NCBI RefSeq assembly: GCF_023380265.1
Contig: NZ_CP093366.1
Span: forward strand, 992,001-1,056,000
Source: Bombilactobacillus folatiphilus
GTDB taxonomy: Bacteria > Bacillota > Bacilli > Lactobacillales > Lactobacillaceae
Direction of reading: 5' to 3'
Length of the DNA stretch: 64,000 nt
Shown: piece after piece, positions 56,370 to 64,000 of the stretch
Position numbering within the stretch: the first letter of the stretch is position 1
Layout of the letters: each line of letters opens with the position of its first letter
Program-made: the position numbers and the translations under genes
Notes under the pieces: generated by a model
Databases searched by the model: none
Seen by the model: the letters and a program-made list of their open reading frames with translations, nothing else
What the model was told of the DNA's origin: nothing

Positions 56370-57023
56370 ATGAAAAAAAAAACTTTATATACTGTCCTCA
56401 CCCTATTTTTTATGTCACTAATTATCATTTTAACATTAGGAATTGCTACTCACAATACGTGGATTAATATCTTGGATCAATATGGATTTCATATCTTAAA
56501 CATTTTCAGTCAAAAATATGCGTGGTTCTTCGCTGCAATCACCATTTGGGGCGCTCCAAAAACAATCTTAATGATGAGTATTGTTATCATCATCTTCCTT
56601 AAAACAACACGTCAACAAATTTTTTTCAGCGGAACCATCCTGACCAATTTATTGCTCAATAATATTCTAAAAAACATTTTTCAAAGACCACGCCCAACAT
56701 TAATCCATTTAGTTCATGCCAATGGCTTCAGTTTCCCAAGCGGCCACGCAATGGCTACAACTAGTTTTTTCCTCAGCTTAGGTATCATCTATTATCAAAT
56801 TACGAAAAAAAAGCAATTACCATTTTTATTTATGATAATTGCTTTTACGATAATTTTAAGTCGACCAATATTACATGTTCATTATCTATCTGATGTTTTA
56901 GCCGGAACTTGTTTAGCTATCAGTATTACTTTGATTTGGAAGCTTCTGTGCTTTGAAAATCCTTTAATAAATTCCGATTCTTCAAATCAAAAAAATTTGC
57001 TATCAAAGTCACACTCAAAATAA
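56370..57023 (+). CDS. PAP2-family phosphatase (membrane)
   Basis: 217-residue membrane phosphatase of the undecaprenyl-PP/phosphatidylglycerol-phosphate phosphatase class. The three catalytic motifs are complete: KNIFQRPRP, PSGH in FPSGHAMATTS, and SRPILHVHYLSDVLAG; five to six transmembrane segments. I chose ATG 56370 (GGAG seven bases upstream). It likely recycles undecaprenyl-PP or makes PG; substrate not readable. Its last 98 bases overlap the 3' end of the convergent MFS gene. Confidence 0.88.
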   Translation: MKKKTLYTVLTLFFMSLIIILTLGIATHNTWINILDQYGFHILNIFSQKYAWFFAAITIWGAPKTILMMSIVIIIFLKTTRQQIFFSGTILTNLLLNNILKNIFQRPRPTLIHLVHANGFSFPSGHAMATTSFFLSLGIIYYQITKKKQLPFLFMIIAFTIILSRPILHVHYLSDVLAGTCLAISITLIWKLLCFENPLINSDSSNQKNLLSKSHSK

Positions 57024-58437
57024 ACATACCGACCACATAAATACCATGTAATCCTTCAAATACAGCCTTTTTAGCAGGTTCAAGAAATTGATGTGGAATA
57101 CCAGATGCCATAGATGGATTAATCATTTTATCTAACATCTGAAATGTCAAACCTTTGTGTTCGCTAACGCCTCGCGCCATGTTAACATTCATCACAATAC
57201 CAAATACTGACACCATCATCGTTTGACCTAAACTACGTGCCAACGTATTAAAACTAGTTGCCGTCCCCACTTCATCAGCCGACACTACACTTTGTGAAGT
57301 AACTGTTGAAGTTGTAATAGATAAGCCAAAACCAAAACCATAAATTCCTGAAATTAACAAGAAAATAACAAATGCAGTTTTGAGAGGCAACAACAAGTAG
57401 AAGAAACAGCCTATAATTAAAAATGATAACGCAAAAATCGTAATTTTATGTGGCGGATACTTTGCAATCATCTTTCCTGAAACAAACGATCCCAACAACC
57501 AAACAACAGAACTAGGAGTTACCGCAAATCCGCCCATCGTCGGATTTAATCCCAAAACGCTCTGCATCCAAATGGGTAAATACGCCTCAAATCCAATTAA
57601 AAAACCAGAAATTAATAAAATAGAAATATTTTGGATCACAAAAGTCCGATTCTTAAATAAATGCAGTGGTAAAATAGGGTCTTTTTGGAGTCGTTCAATT
57701 CTTATAAAGAGAAACAACCCCAAAATTGCTAAAATGATTAAAACTAAACTAACAACTAAACCATTCGTATTACTCAAATTTTGTAAACCTAGCATCAAAA
57801 ATACCAAAATAGTAGTTAATAAAGCAATGCCCCAATAATCAATAGGTACCTGTTTATCAACTTCTCGTTTTCGCTCATGCAAAAAAATTTGAATCAATAT
57901 AATAGTTAAAATACCAATAGGAATATTAATAGCAAAAATCCAATGCCACGATAATTTTTGAACAATAAAACCACCTAATAGCGGAGCTACAATTGACGCA
58001 ATGCCCCAAGATGAGCCATTCAATCCAATGATTCCTGCACGTTTTTCTAATGGATAGATATCAGCCAAAACTGTATACGTCAACGGCTGAATTGCTCCAG
58101 CACCTAATCCTTGCACTATCCGCGCTAAAATCAATTGCAACATTGATTGAGAAATGCAACAAAAAAATGAACCTAACACAAAAATTAATAAACCAATATT
58201 TAACAGACGTTTACGTCCATATCGATCAGATAACTTTCCATAAATTGGCGTTGTAACTGCACTCATTAAAAGGTAAATTGAAAAAACCCAATTCATCAAT
58301 TTTAAACCATGTAAATCGCCAATAATTGTTGGCATTGCCGTTGAAACAATTGTCCCTTCCACCGCGGTCATAAAAGTTGCTATAAAAACTGCGGCCGTAA
58401 CCCATTTGACATTCGTTGTTTTAGTTGATGATTTCAC
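56926..58437 (-). CDS. MFS drug exporter, DHA2 (EmrB/QacA) family, 14 TM
   Basis: 503 residues: 14 hydrophobic segments; motif A GKLSDRYGRKRLLNIG, motif C-like segment GSSWGIASIVAPLLGGF (proline glycine rich), typical of proton-driven multidrug efflux. GTG start after GGGAG nine bases beyond the metK stop; the metK stop and the ribosome site touch, suggesting coupling. Substrate unknown. Overlaps PAP2 at the 3' end by 98 bases. Confidence 0.88.
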   Translation of the reverse strand: MKSSTKTTNVKWVTAAVFIATFMTAVEGTIVSTAMPTIIGDLHGLKLMNWVFSIYLLMSAVTTPIYGKLSDRYGRKRLLNIGLLIFVLGSFFCCISQSMLQLILARIVQGLGAGAIQPLTYTVLADIYPLEKRAGIIGLNGSSWGIASIVAPLLGGFIVQKLSWHWIFAINIPIGILTIILIQIFLHERKREVDKQVPIDYWGIALLTTILVFLMLGLQNLSNTNGLVVSLVLIILAILGLFLFIRIERLQKDPILPLHLFKNRTFVIQNISILLISGFLIGFEAYLPIWMQSVLGLNPTMGGFAVTPSSVVWLLGSFVSGKMIAKYPPHKITIFALSFLIIGCFFYLLLPLKTAFVIFLLISGIYGFGFGLSITTSTVTSQSVVSADEVGTATSFNTLARSLGQTMMVSVFGIVMNVNMARGVSEHKGLTFQMLDKMINPSMASGIPHQFLEPAKKAVFEGLHGIYVVGMFILSVTLIANFFDLKNRNLLKDFQSTEASKSK

Positions 58438-58446
58438 AAAATCTCC

Positions 58447-59646
58447 CTACTTCTGTATAACTTGTTTCAATAAATCCACTTTATCTAATTGCTCCCATGG
58501 CAAAGTAACATCTGTACGTCCAAAATGACCATATGCCGCGGTTTGCTTATAAATAGGTCGTTTTAAATCAAGCATTTCAATAATACCTGCTGGTCGCAAA
58601 TCAAAGGCTTGCCGAATTGCTTGAACAATTTGTTCATTACTAAAAGAACTTGTATTAAACGTATTCACATTAATCGATACCGGGCGTGCAACTCCAATAG
58701 CATATGCTAACTGAATTTCAATTTGATCAGCAATTCCTGCAGCCACAATATTCTTTGCCACATAGCGTGCTGCATAACTTGCTGAACGATCAACTTTAGT
58801 GGCATCTTTACCAGAAAAAGCACCACCACCATGATGTGCAAAGCCACCATAAGTATCTACGATAATTTTACGTCCCGTTAAGCCAGTATCACTACTAGGT
58901 CCTCCTAGTACAAAACGACCTGTCGGATTGATAAAGAATTTCGTCTGGTCATCTAACAAATCACTTGGAATAACTTGCTTAATAACTTTTTCGATAACAT
59001 CTTGACGTAAATCAGTTAATTCTACATCCGGATCATGTTGTGTACTTAACACCACCGTATCAATCTTCAATGGTTGCCAATTTTCATCATACTCTACTGT
59101 AACTTGTGCCTTAGAATCAGGACGCAAATAAGTCAGTTCATGCTGTTTACGAACTTGGGTAACTTTATAAACCAATTTATGAGCCAAAATAATTGGCAAT
59201 GGCATAAATTCTGGTGTTTCGTTAGTCGCGTAACCAAACATTAAACCTTGATCACCAGCTCCAATTTGATCTAAAGGATCACTATCATCTGCTGAAACAC
59301 GCTTCTCCAAAGCATCATCTACACCTTGAGCAATATCTGGCGATTGCTGATCCAAAGCCACAATCACTGCACAAGTATCCGCATCAAAACCATAATCCGA
59401 ATTAGTATAGCCAATTTCTTTAATCGTTTGCCGAACAATACTCTGAATATCAACATAAGAACTTGTCGATATTTCACCAGCAACCAAAACTAAACCTGTG
59501 GTTATAGTTGTTTCACAAGCCACTCGTGCTTGTGGATCCTTTTCTAAAATAGCATCCAAAATAGCATCACTAATTTGATCTGCCATTTTATCTGGATGTC
59601 CCTCAGACACCGATTCCGATGTAAAAAAATGTCGTTCTTTTTCCAT
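58447..59646 (-). CDS. metK: S-adenosylmethionine synthetase
   Basis: Makes SAM from methionine and ATP. 399 residues: [29 protein letters not shown] and [18 protein letters not shown] (the phosphate-binding P-loop). Full length. Preceded by an SMK box that includes its ribosome site. Users in the window include cfa, trmD, rsmB and tlyA. Confidence 0.97.
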   Translation of the reverse strand: MEKERHFFTSESVSEGHPDKMADQISDAILDAILEKDPQARVACETTITTGLVLVAGEISTSSYVDIQSIVRQTIKEIGYTNSDYGFDADTCAVIVALDQQSPDIAQGVDDALEKRVSADDSDPLDQIGAGDQGLMFGYATNETPEFMPLPIILAHKLVYKVTQVRKQHELTYLRPDSKAQVTVEYDENWQPLKIDTVVLSTQHDPDVELTDLRQDVIEKVIKQVIPSDLLDDQTKFFINPTGRFVLGGPSSDTGLTGRKIIVDTYGGFAHHGGGAFSGKDATKVDRSASYAARYVAKNIVAAGIADQIEIQLAYAIGVARPVSINVNTFNTSSFSNEQIVQAIRQAFDLRPAGIIEMLDLKRPIYKQTAAYGHFGRTDVTLPWEQLDKVDLLKQVIQK

Positions 59647-59650
59647 ATTG

Positions 59651-59700
59651 TTTCCCCCTCATTAGGTTACAGGTAAGCTAAATAGCCCCATCAGGAATTT
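59651..59700 (-). promoter_or_regulatory. SMK box (SAM-III) riboswitch of metK
   Basis: The metK leader carries AATTCCTGATGGGGCT, then AGCTTACCTGTAACCT and AATGAGGGGGAAAC before the ATG. TTCC pairs with the GGGGGAA that contains the ribosome site, and CCTGTAACC matches the SAM-binding block of the Enterococcus SMK RNA as I recall it. SAM binding would sequester the ribosome site and stop translation. Identified by motif order; not folded by computer. Confidence 0.85.
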
Positions 59701-59768
59701 AGTTAACTAAACCATGCTATCACATATTTTTCTTCATTCCTAGAAACTTTTATAATCAAAATTATAAA

Positions 59769-60944
59769 TCATTTAGTCATATAATCCCGCGTCATCGGCA
59801 AACTAGTTCCTGAAGGTCCTTTAGTCAACAAATACTGTATAACATCAATATTTCCTGAGGCAAATGAAGCAGCGCAAGCCTGTAAATAAAGATCCCACAT
59901 ACGAGTAAACCGTTCATCAAACATATCAATTACTTCAGATAAATGTTCATTAAAATTATGTTCCCAATGCTCCAATGTTTTTTGATAATGACGACGTAAC
60001 ATTTCCACATCACTAATTTGCAATCCAGAATTGATAATATGTTGAACATTTTCTGTTAACCCAGGAATATAGCCACCCGGAAAAATCCATTTATCAATCC
60101 AACCATTGGAAGCTCCATGGTTTTGCTGCATTGTGATCCCATGGATTAAAGCAGAGCCGCCATCTTTCAAAAAGTCACTCACATTTTGAAAATACCCCTC
60201 CAAATTATCCTCACCAACATGTTCAAACATTCCCACAGAAACCACATAATCCCATTGTCGATTTTTTAGTTCACGATAGTCCGTCAAAAGAACCTCTGCT
60301 TTATCTTCAAGACCTAATTCGATAATTTTAGATTGAACGTATTTATATTGTTCCTCACTTAAAGTAATACCTGTAACCTTGAGATCATATTGCTGAGCCG
60401 CAGTCAACATTAAAGTTCCCCAGCCACAACCAACATCCAACAAAGTTCTTTGAGGTATTGGATCTAATTTATTGAGAATATGTTGTACTTTATTTAATTG
60501 CGCAGTCTTTAAATCATCATCTTCACGCTTAAAGTAAGCACAAGAATACGTTAAAGTATCATCAAGCCATAATTTATAAAAGTCATTACCAATATCATAA
60601 TGGTCATGAATATATTCCTGATTTTGATTTTCTGTATGTTTACGTTTAGGCATAATTTGCTTCAATTTTTTATTGTATAAAAAACTATCTTTACTTTGAT
60701 ACGCAGCAAGGATTAAATCTTCAATACTGCCATCAATTTCAATTTTTTTGTCCACATAAGCTTCACCTAATGCAATAGAAGCATTATCAGCAATCTTTTT
60801 TATAGGAATAGCTTCATGAAAGGTAATTTTAACTTGTGGCGTACCTTCACCATAAGTTTCAGTTTTACCATCCCAATAAGTAACTTGTAGTGGTATTTGA
60901 AAAGAATTCTTCAACAATTCCTTATAAAAAGTTTTTTCTAGCAT
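59769..60944 (-). CDS. cfa: Cyclopropane-fatty-acyl-phospholipid synthase
   Basis: Transfers a methylene from SAM to unsaturated acyl chains, conferring acid and freeze tolerance. 391 residues: N-terminal lipid-binding domain, bicarbonate and SAM sites with [35 protein letters not shown] and [20 protein letters not shown]. Full length. GAGG before the start. Located directly upstream of metK but separated by a 123-base region holding the metK leader, so independent control is likely. Confidence 0.94.
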   Translation of the reverse strand: MLEKTFYKELLKNSFQIPLQVTYWDGKTETYGEGTPQVKITFHEAIPIKKIADNASIALGEAYVDKKIEIDGSIEDLILAAYQSKDSFLYNKKLKQIMPKRKHTENQNQEYIHDHYDIGNDFYKLWLDDTLTYSCAYFKREDDDLKTAQLNKVQHILNKLDPIPQRTLLDVGCGWGTLMLTAAQQYDLKVTGITLSEEQYKYVQSKIIELGLEDKAEVLLTDYRELKNRQWDYVVSVGMFEHVGEDNLEGYFQNVSDFLKDGGSALIHGITMQQNHGASNGWIDKWIFPGGYIPGLTENVQHIINSGLQISDVEMLRRHYQKTLEHWEHNFNEHLSEVIDMFDERFTRMWDLYLQACAASFASGNIDVIQYLLTKGPSGTSLPMTRDYMTK

Positions 60945-60970
60945 AAAATACTTAACCTCTTTTTATTCAA

Positions 60971-60999
60971 AGTATACTTTACCATACACCATTAGCTAA
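60971..60999 (-). promoter_or_regulatory. Candidate promoter of cfa
   Basis: TTAGCT, 17-base spacer, TATACT on the minus strand. On the opposite strand TTAGCT with an 18-base spacer reaches TACAAT at 61016-61021 for the divergent gene; the two share the TTAGCTAA palindrome. Confidence 0.45.
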
Positions 61000-61049
61000 G
61001 ACTCTTCAAATCTAGTACAATAGTCATAAACCGTATTAAGGAGTCATGG

Positions 61050-61706
61050 ATGAAAATTATCAATACATTCATTAATACAATGAGTTTGCTAGTTTACCCT
61101 TTCATTTTAGCCCAAAAATATCCTATCCATCTTGATCGCAATGGTCTAATTTCAATATTTTTAGTATTGACAATAACCGTTTATTGTAATATTTTTCGTC
61201 CTCTAAAAGCAAATAAACTTTTTAATGTTGTATATATGATATTAATATTTTTTATTTTATATTTTATAAAACCTATGGAATATCCGTTCCACTTAATATT
61301 ACTCTGGCTTTCAATATTATTTATTTGTCTATGCACTAATAAATCTGCTCCAAACCCAGTTATATGGAATTTACTCGTACCCATCTTTGAAACAATCATT
61401 ATTACCTTTCCAATTACTCACTTTTTGTCACCGCAAATTATTTTAACCATCATATTAATTAATCTATTCAGTTTTTCAATTGATTATTTAAACACAATTA
61501 ATCAAACTTTTTTTGGTGGAATGTGTTTAGGAATAATCCTATTTGGGCTCTATCTACTAAAATATTTAACATTGACAACCATCTTATCATACATGATTGG
61601 CTTCATTATTTTACTTATATTCAAATATTTCAAAAAAATAAAATTTGTTAATTATCGACAGGACATTATTCGAATTATTTTCAGTATTATTAGTACAATC
61701 AATTGA
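61050..61706 (+). CDS. Unidentified integral membrane protein
   Basis: 218 residues with about seven hydrophobic segments and very AT-rich coding (many Ile, Leu, Phe, Asn). The only charged stretches are short: SAPNPVIWN in a loop and FKYFKKIKF near the end. No family motif that I recognise. AAGGAG six bases before the ATG and no overlapping gene at the start support it as real. It is divergent from cfa. Its A+T content is higher than that of the conserved cluster, so recent acquisition or relaxed selection is possible. Confidence 0.7.
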   Translation: MKIINTFINTMSLLVYPFILAQKYPIHLDRNGLISIFLVLTITVYCNIFRPLKANKLFNVVYMILIFFILYFIKPMEYPFHLILLWLSILFICLCTNKSAPNPVIWNLLVPIFETIIITFPITHFLSPQIILTIILINLFSFSIDYLNTINQTFFGGMCLGIILFGLYLLKYLTLTTILSYMIGFIILLIFKYFKKIKFVNYRQDIIRIIFSIISTIN

Positions 61707-62642
61707 ATTGCTTTTCTAACCAAGTAAGACATAAAGAAGTCCATTGAGAAACGACTGGCGAAATTCCAGAATTATCTCGTGCTGTCGCTCGAGTCGCTAA
61801 ACTAAGACCATGGTCACCTTCTCCAAAAATATGCAGCTCATAGAGATATCACTATCAGATAACGCTTCTGCCATATTTAAAGAATGAACTAGTGAAACCA
61901 TTGAGTCCGTGGAGGTCGTCCAAATAAAAAATGGTGGTGTATCCTTATCTACATGATTCACTGGACTTACATCTTCTTGTAATTGTTTGCTTGGAAATTC
62001 AACACCTAAATATGCAATATTACAAGCCTTTAAAAAAGCATATTTTTGAGGACTTTTCATTCTATTTTCTAAATCTTTTCCCATCAAGAAATGATAATCA
62101 GTTAATGGATAACCAACAATCGTGACTGAAGGTCGCAATTGTTCTGGTGAGACATCAAAATAATCAGTCAAAATGGGTTCATTATAGCGTGTAGAATATA
62201 GTGCAACTATATTACCACCAGATGAAAATCCACAAATTCCTATTTTTTGTGGATCAATATGCCATCTCTCAGAGTTTGAATGCAGAAGAAGCATTGCTTG
62301 ACCAAGTTCATATAGTTGACATGGAAAATTGACATTCTGCTTAACTGTTAATCCCTTGGAGATATTCATCTTTTGTGATTCACTAGTACTATAAGTCGTA
62401 TACCTTAGAACAAACCCTTGATATCCTTGCTCAGCAAAAAACAAAGTTACGGGTTCTGCCTCCCGCTCCGAAATAGTTAAAAAACCTCCGCCTGGACAAA
62501 TGATAATAGCTGGACGTTTACTATCATCTGAATTTTTTATAGGATCGTCCAATGGCACACTCTCCTTTGAAAATACTAATAAATAGCCCGTTAACGTAAC
62601 ATCTGGACAATTTTTCACTAATTCAATTCGTCCAATCTTCAA
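61699..62642 (-). pseudogene. Alpha/beta hydrolase (acetyl esterase type), frameshifted
   Basis: The intact N-terminal part carries the oxyanion motif CPGGGFLTIS (residues 49-58), the nucleophile elbow GFSSGG (Ser140) and an aspartate at 246 (STDSMV). At codon 267 (about 61843) the frame is lost: the read frame ends 17 residues later in EKVTMVLV, while the other frame continues as YELHIFGEGDHGLSLATRAT and then to WLEKQFN with the catalytic His in GDHG, stopping at 61699. One missing base restores the frame. Resembles carbohydrate or acetyl esterases near sugar genes, but no sugar genes are adjacent. Pseudogene unless a sequencing error. Confidence 0.85.
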
Positions 62643-62680
62643 TTTTAGTATCGCATAGTTTGTTAAAAATCAAATGGAGC

Positions 62681-62713
62681 AAAAAAATAGATACAATTAA
62701 AAAATCATATCTA
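62681..62713 (-). terminator. Probable terminator of rRNA-tRNA operon
   Basis: TAGATA and TATCTA pair on the minus strand across a loop of 14 bases, followed by TTTTTTT. A weak but well placed stem after the last tRNA. Confidence 0.55.
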
Positions 62714-62744
62714 CTCTACTTAAAAATATAAAAATAAAATATTA

Positions 62745-62817
62745 TGGAAGATACAGGGCTCGAACCTGTGACCCTCTGCTTGTAAGGCAGACGCTCTCCC
62801 AACTGAGCTAATCTTCC
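62745..62817 (-). tRNA. tRNA-Val (UAC)
   Basis: 73 bases, cloverleaf with acceptor GGAAGAT/ATCTTCC, T loop GGTTCGAGCCC and anticodon loop CTTACAA, anticodon UAC. No encoded CCA. Last tRNA of the operon. Confidence 0.95.
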
Positions 62818-62821
62818 AATA

Positions 62822-62893
62822 TGACCCGTACGGGATTTGAACCCATGTTACCGCCGTGAAAGGGCAGTGTCTTAACCACTTGACCAACGGGTC
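62822..62893 (-). tRNA. tRNA-Glu (UUC)
   Basis: 72 bases, acceptor GACCCGT/ACGGGTC, anticodon loop CTTTCAC, anticodon UUC; T loop GGTTCAAATCC. Confidence 0.95.
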
Positions 62894-62916
62894 AAACTAA
62901 TAAAAATATATAACAA

Positions 62917-62989
62917 TGGAAGATACAGGGCTCGAACCTGTGACCCTCTGCTTGTAAGGCAGACGCTCTCCCAACTGAGCTAATCTTCC
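62917..62989 (-). tRNA. tRNA-Val (UAC), second copy
   Basis: Identical to the copy at 62745-62817. Confidence 0.95.
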
Positions 62990-62993
62990 AATA

Positions 62994-63065
62994 TGACCCG
63001 TACGGGATTTGAACCCATGTTACCGCCGTGAAAGGGCAGTGTCTTAACCACTTGACCAACGGGTC
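62994..63065 (-). tRNA. tRNA-Glu (UUC), second copy
   Basis: Identical to the copy at 62822-62893. Confidence 0.95.
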
Positions 63066-63082
63066 AGATTTAATAAAATAAA

Positions 63083-63173
63083 CGGAGAGTAAGGGATTTG
63101 AACCCTTGATACAGGTAAAAGCCCGTATACATGATTTCCAATCATGCTCCTTCAACCACTCGGACAACTCTCC
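63083..63173 (-). tRNA. tRNA-Ser (GGA)
   Basis: 91 bases with a long variable arm, acceptor GGAGAGT/ACTCTCC, discriminator G, and anticodon loop TTGGAAA, anticodon GGA. Confidence 0.95.
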
Positions 63174-63182
63174 ACAATAAAA

Positions 63183-63255
63183 CTCCGGTTGTCAGACTCG
63201 AACTGACGACACCCTGATTAACAGTCAGATGCTCTACCAACTGAGCTAAACCGGA
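63183..63255 (-). tRNA. tRNA-Asn (GUU)
   Basis: 73 bases, acceptor TCCGGTT/AACCGGA, anticodon loop CTGTTAA, anticodon GUU, T loop AGTTCGAGTCT. First tRNA after 5S. Confidence 0.95.
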
Positions 63256-63262
63256 ATAAACC

Positions 63263-63380
63263 AGCGTGGCAACGACCTATCCTCGCAGGTAGTTTCCCAC
63301 CAACTACTTTCGGCGCTGAGAAGCTTAACTTCTGTGTTCGGCATGTTTACAGGTGTTTCCTCCCCGCTATCGCCACCACA
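63263..63380 (-). rRNA. rrf: 5S ribosomal RNA
   Basis: About 117 bases; minus strand contains GTGGTGGCGATAGCGGGGAGG, CCGAACACAGAAGTTAAGC and TAGGTCGTTGCCACGC; termini pair. Exact ends estimated to a few bases. Confidence 0.93.
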
Positions 63381-63454
63381 CTTGCGTTCTTCTTACCTTT
63401 TCGCTTGAAAGAACCTTAGTCCTCTCAAAACTGAATATTAAGTTACTTACACCT

Positions 63455-64000
<546 letters not shown>

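Larger units (their letters stand above)
62744..62894. repeat. Direct repeat copy 1 (tRNA-Glu plus tRNA-Val)
   Basis: A 151-base block, identical to 62916-63066, containing both tRNAs and the four-base spacer between them; flanking bases differ. Tandem duplication or gene conversion. Confidence 0.9.
62916..63066. repeat. Direct repeat copy 2 (tRNA-Glu plus tRNA-Val)
   Basis: Second exact copy of the 151-base tRNA pair block, 172 bases from the first. Confidence 0.9.

Noticed and set aside
59740..59770. AT-rich hairpin between cfa and metK as a terminator
   Set aside because: TTTATAAT/ATTATAAA arms are all A-T and are followed by a poor T run; not strong enough to call.
62892..63167. Open frame over the tRNA cluster
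   Set aside because: It runs through tRNA-Val, tRNA-Glu and tRNA-Ser sequences and is an artefact of structured RNA genes.

Overview
The window is a stretch of a low-GC Gram-positive chromosome. Gene order, UPF families (YneF, YnzC), PolC-type polymerase, a T-box leuS, an SMK-box metK, the L27/Prp pair and absence of MEP-pathway genes from their usual slots all point to Lactobacillaceae (Lactobacillales). I cannot name the genus from sequence alone. The edges cut polC (left) and 23S rRNA (right).

Bases 1 to about 49,000 are a very dense, almost entirely minus-strand run of housekeeping genes: polC-proS-rseP-cdsA-uppS-frr-pyrH-tsf-rpsB; then a short mixed block (GIY-YIG nuclease, methyltransferase, plsC, yneF, ynzC, lexA); then rplS-trmD-rimM-khpA-rpsP-ffh-ylxM-ftsY-smc-rnc-acpP-plsX-recG-fakA-yloU; rpmB; thiN-rpe-rsgA-prkC-stp-rsmB-fmt-priA-rpoZ-gmk; recN-tlyA-ispA-xseB-xseA-folD-nusB-yqhY-efp; rpmA-prp-rplU. 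These are several operons, separate in Bacillus subtilis, joined end to end. Many neighbours overlap by 4 to 20 bases, and recognisable intrinsic terminators or attenuators divide the run into transcription units. Genes for translation, tRNA modification, secretion (SRP/FtsY), lipid synthesis, DNA repair and chromosome segregation are co-oriented.

Bases 49,000 to 62,700 are more mixed and more regulated by RNA: a CsbD-like stress protein, a CytX-type hydroxymethylpyrimidine permease behind a TPP riboswitch, a MurJ flippase, leuS behind a T-box with a CUC (Leu) specifier, a GH73 glucosaminidase, a PAP2 phosphatase convergent with and overlapping a DHA2-type MFS exporter, metK behind an SMK (SAM-III) riboswitch, cfa, an unidentified AT-rich membrane protein, and an alpha/beta hydrolase broken by a one-base frameshift.

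Bases 62,700 to 64,000 are the 3' part of a ribosomal RNA operon on the minus strand: 23S (partial), 5S, then tRNA-Asn, tRNA-Ser and two identical copies of a tRNA-Glu/tRNA-Val pair, ending in a probable terminator. I saw no prophage, insertion sequence, CRISPR array, restriction system or defence island. The most worthwhile observations are two candidate AUU initiation codons in adjacent small genes, a short unlisted gene, the frameshifted hydrolase, the PAP2/MFS overlap, the glutamine-dominated coiled coil of SMC, and the set of terminators inside operons.
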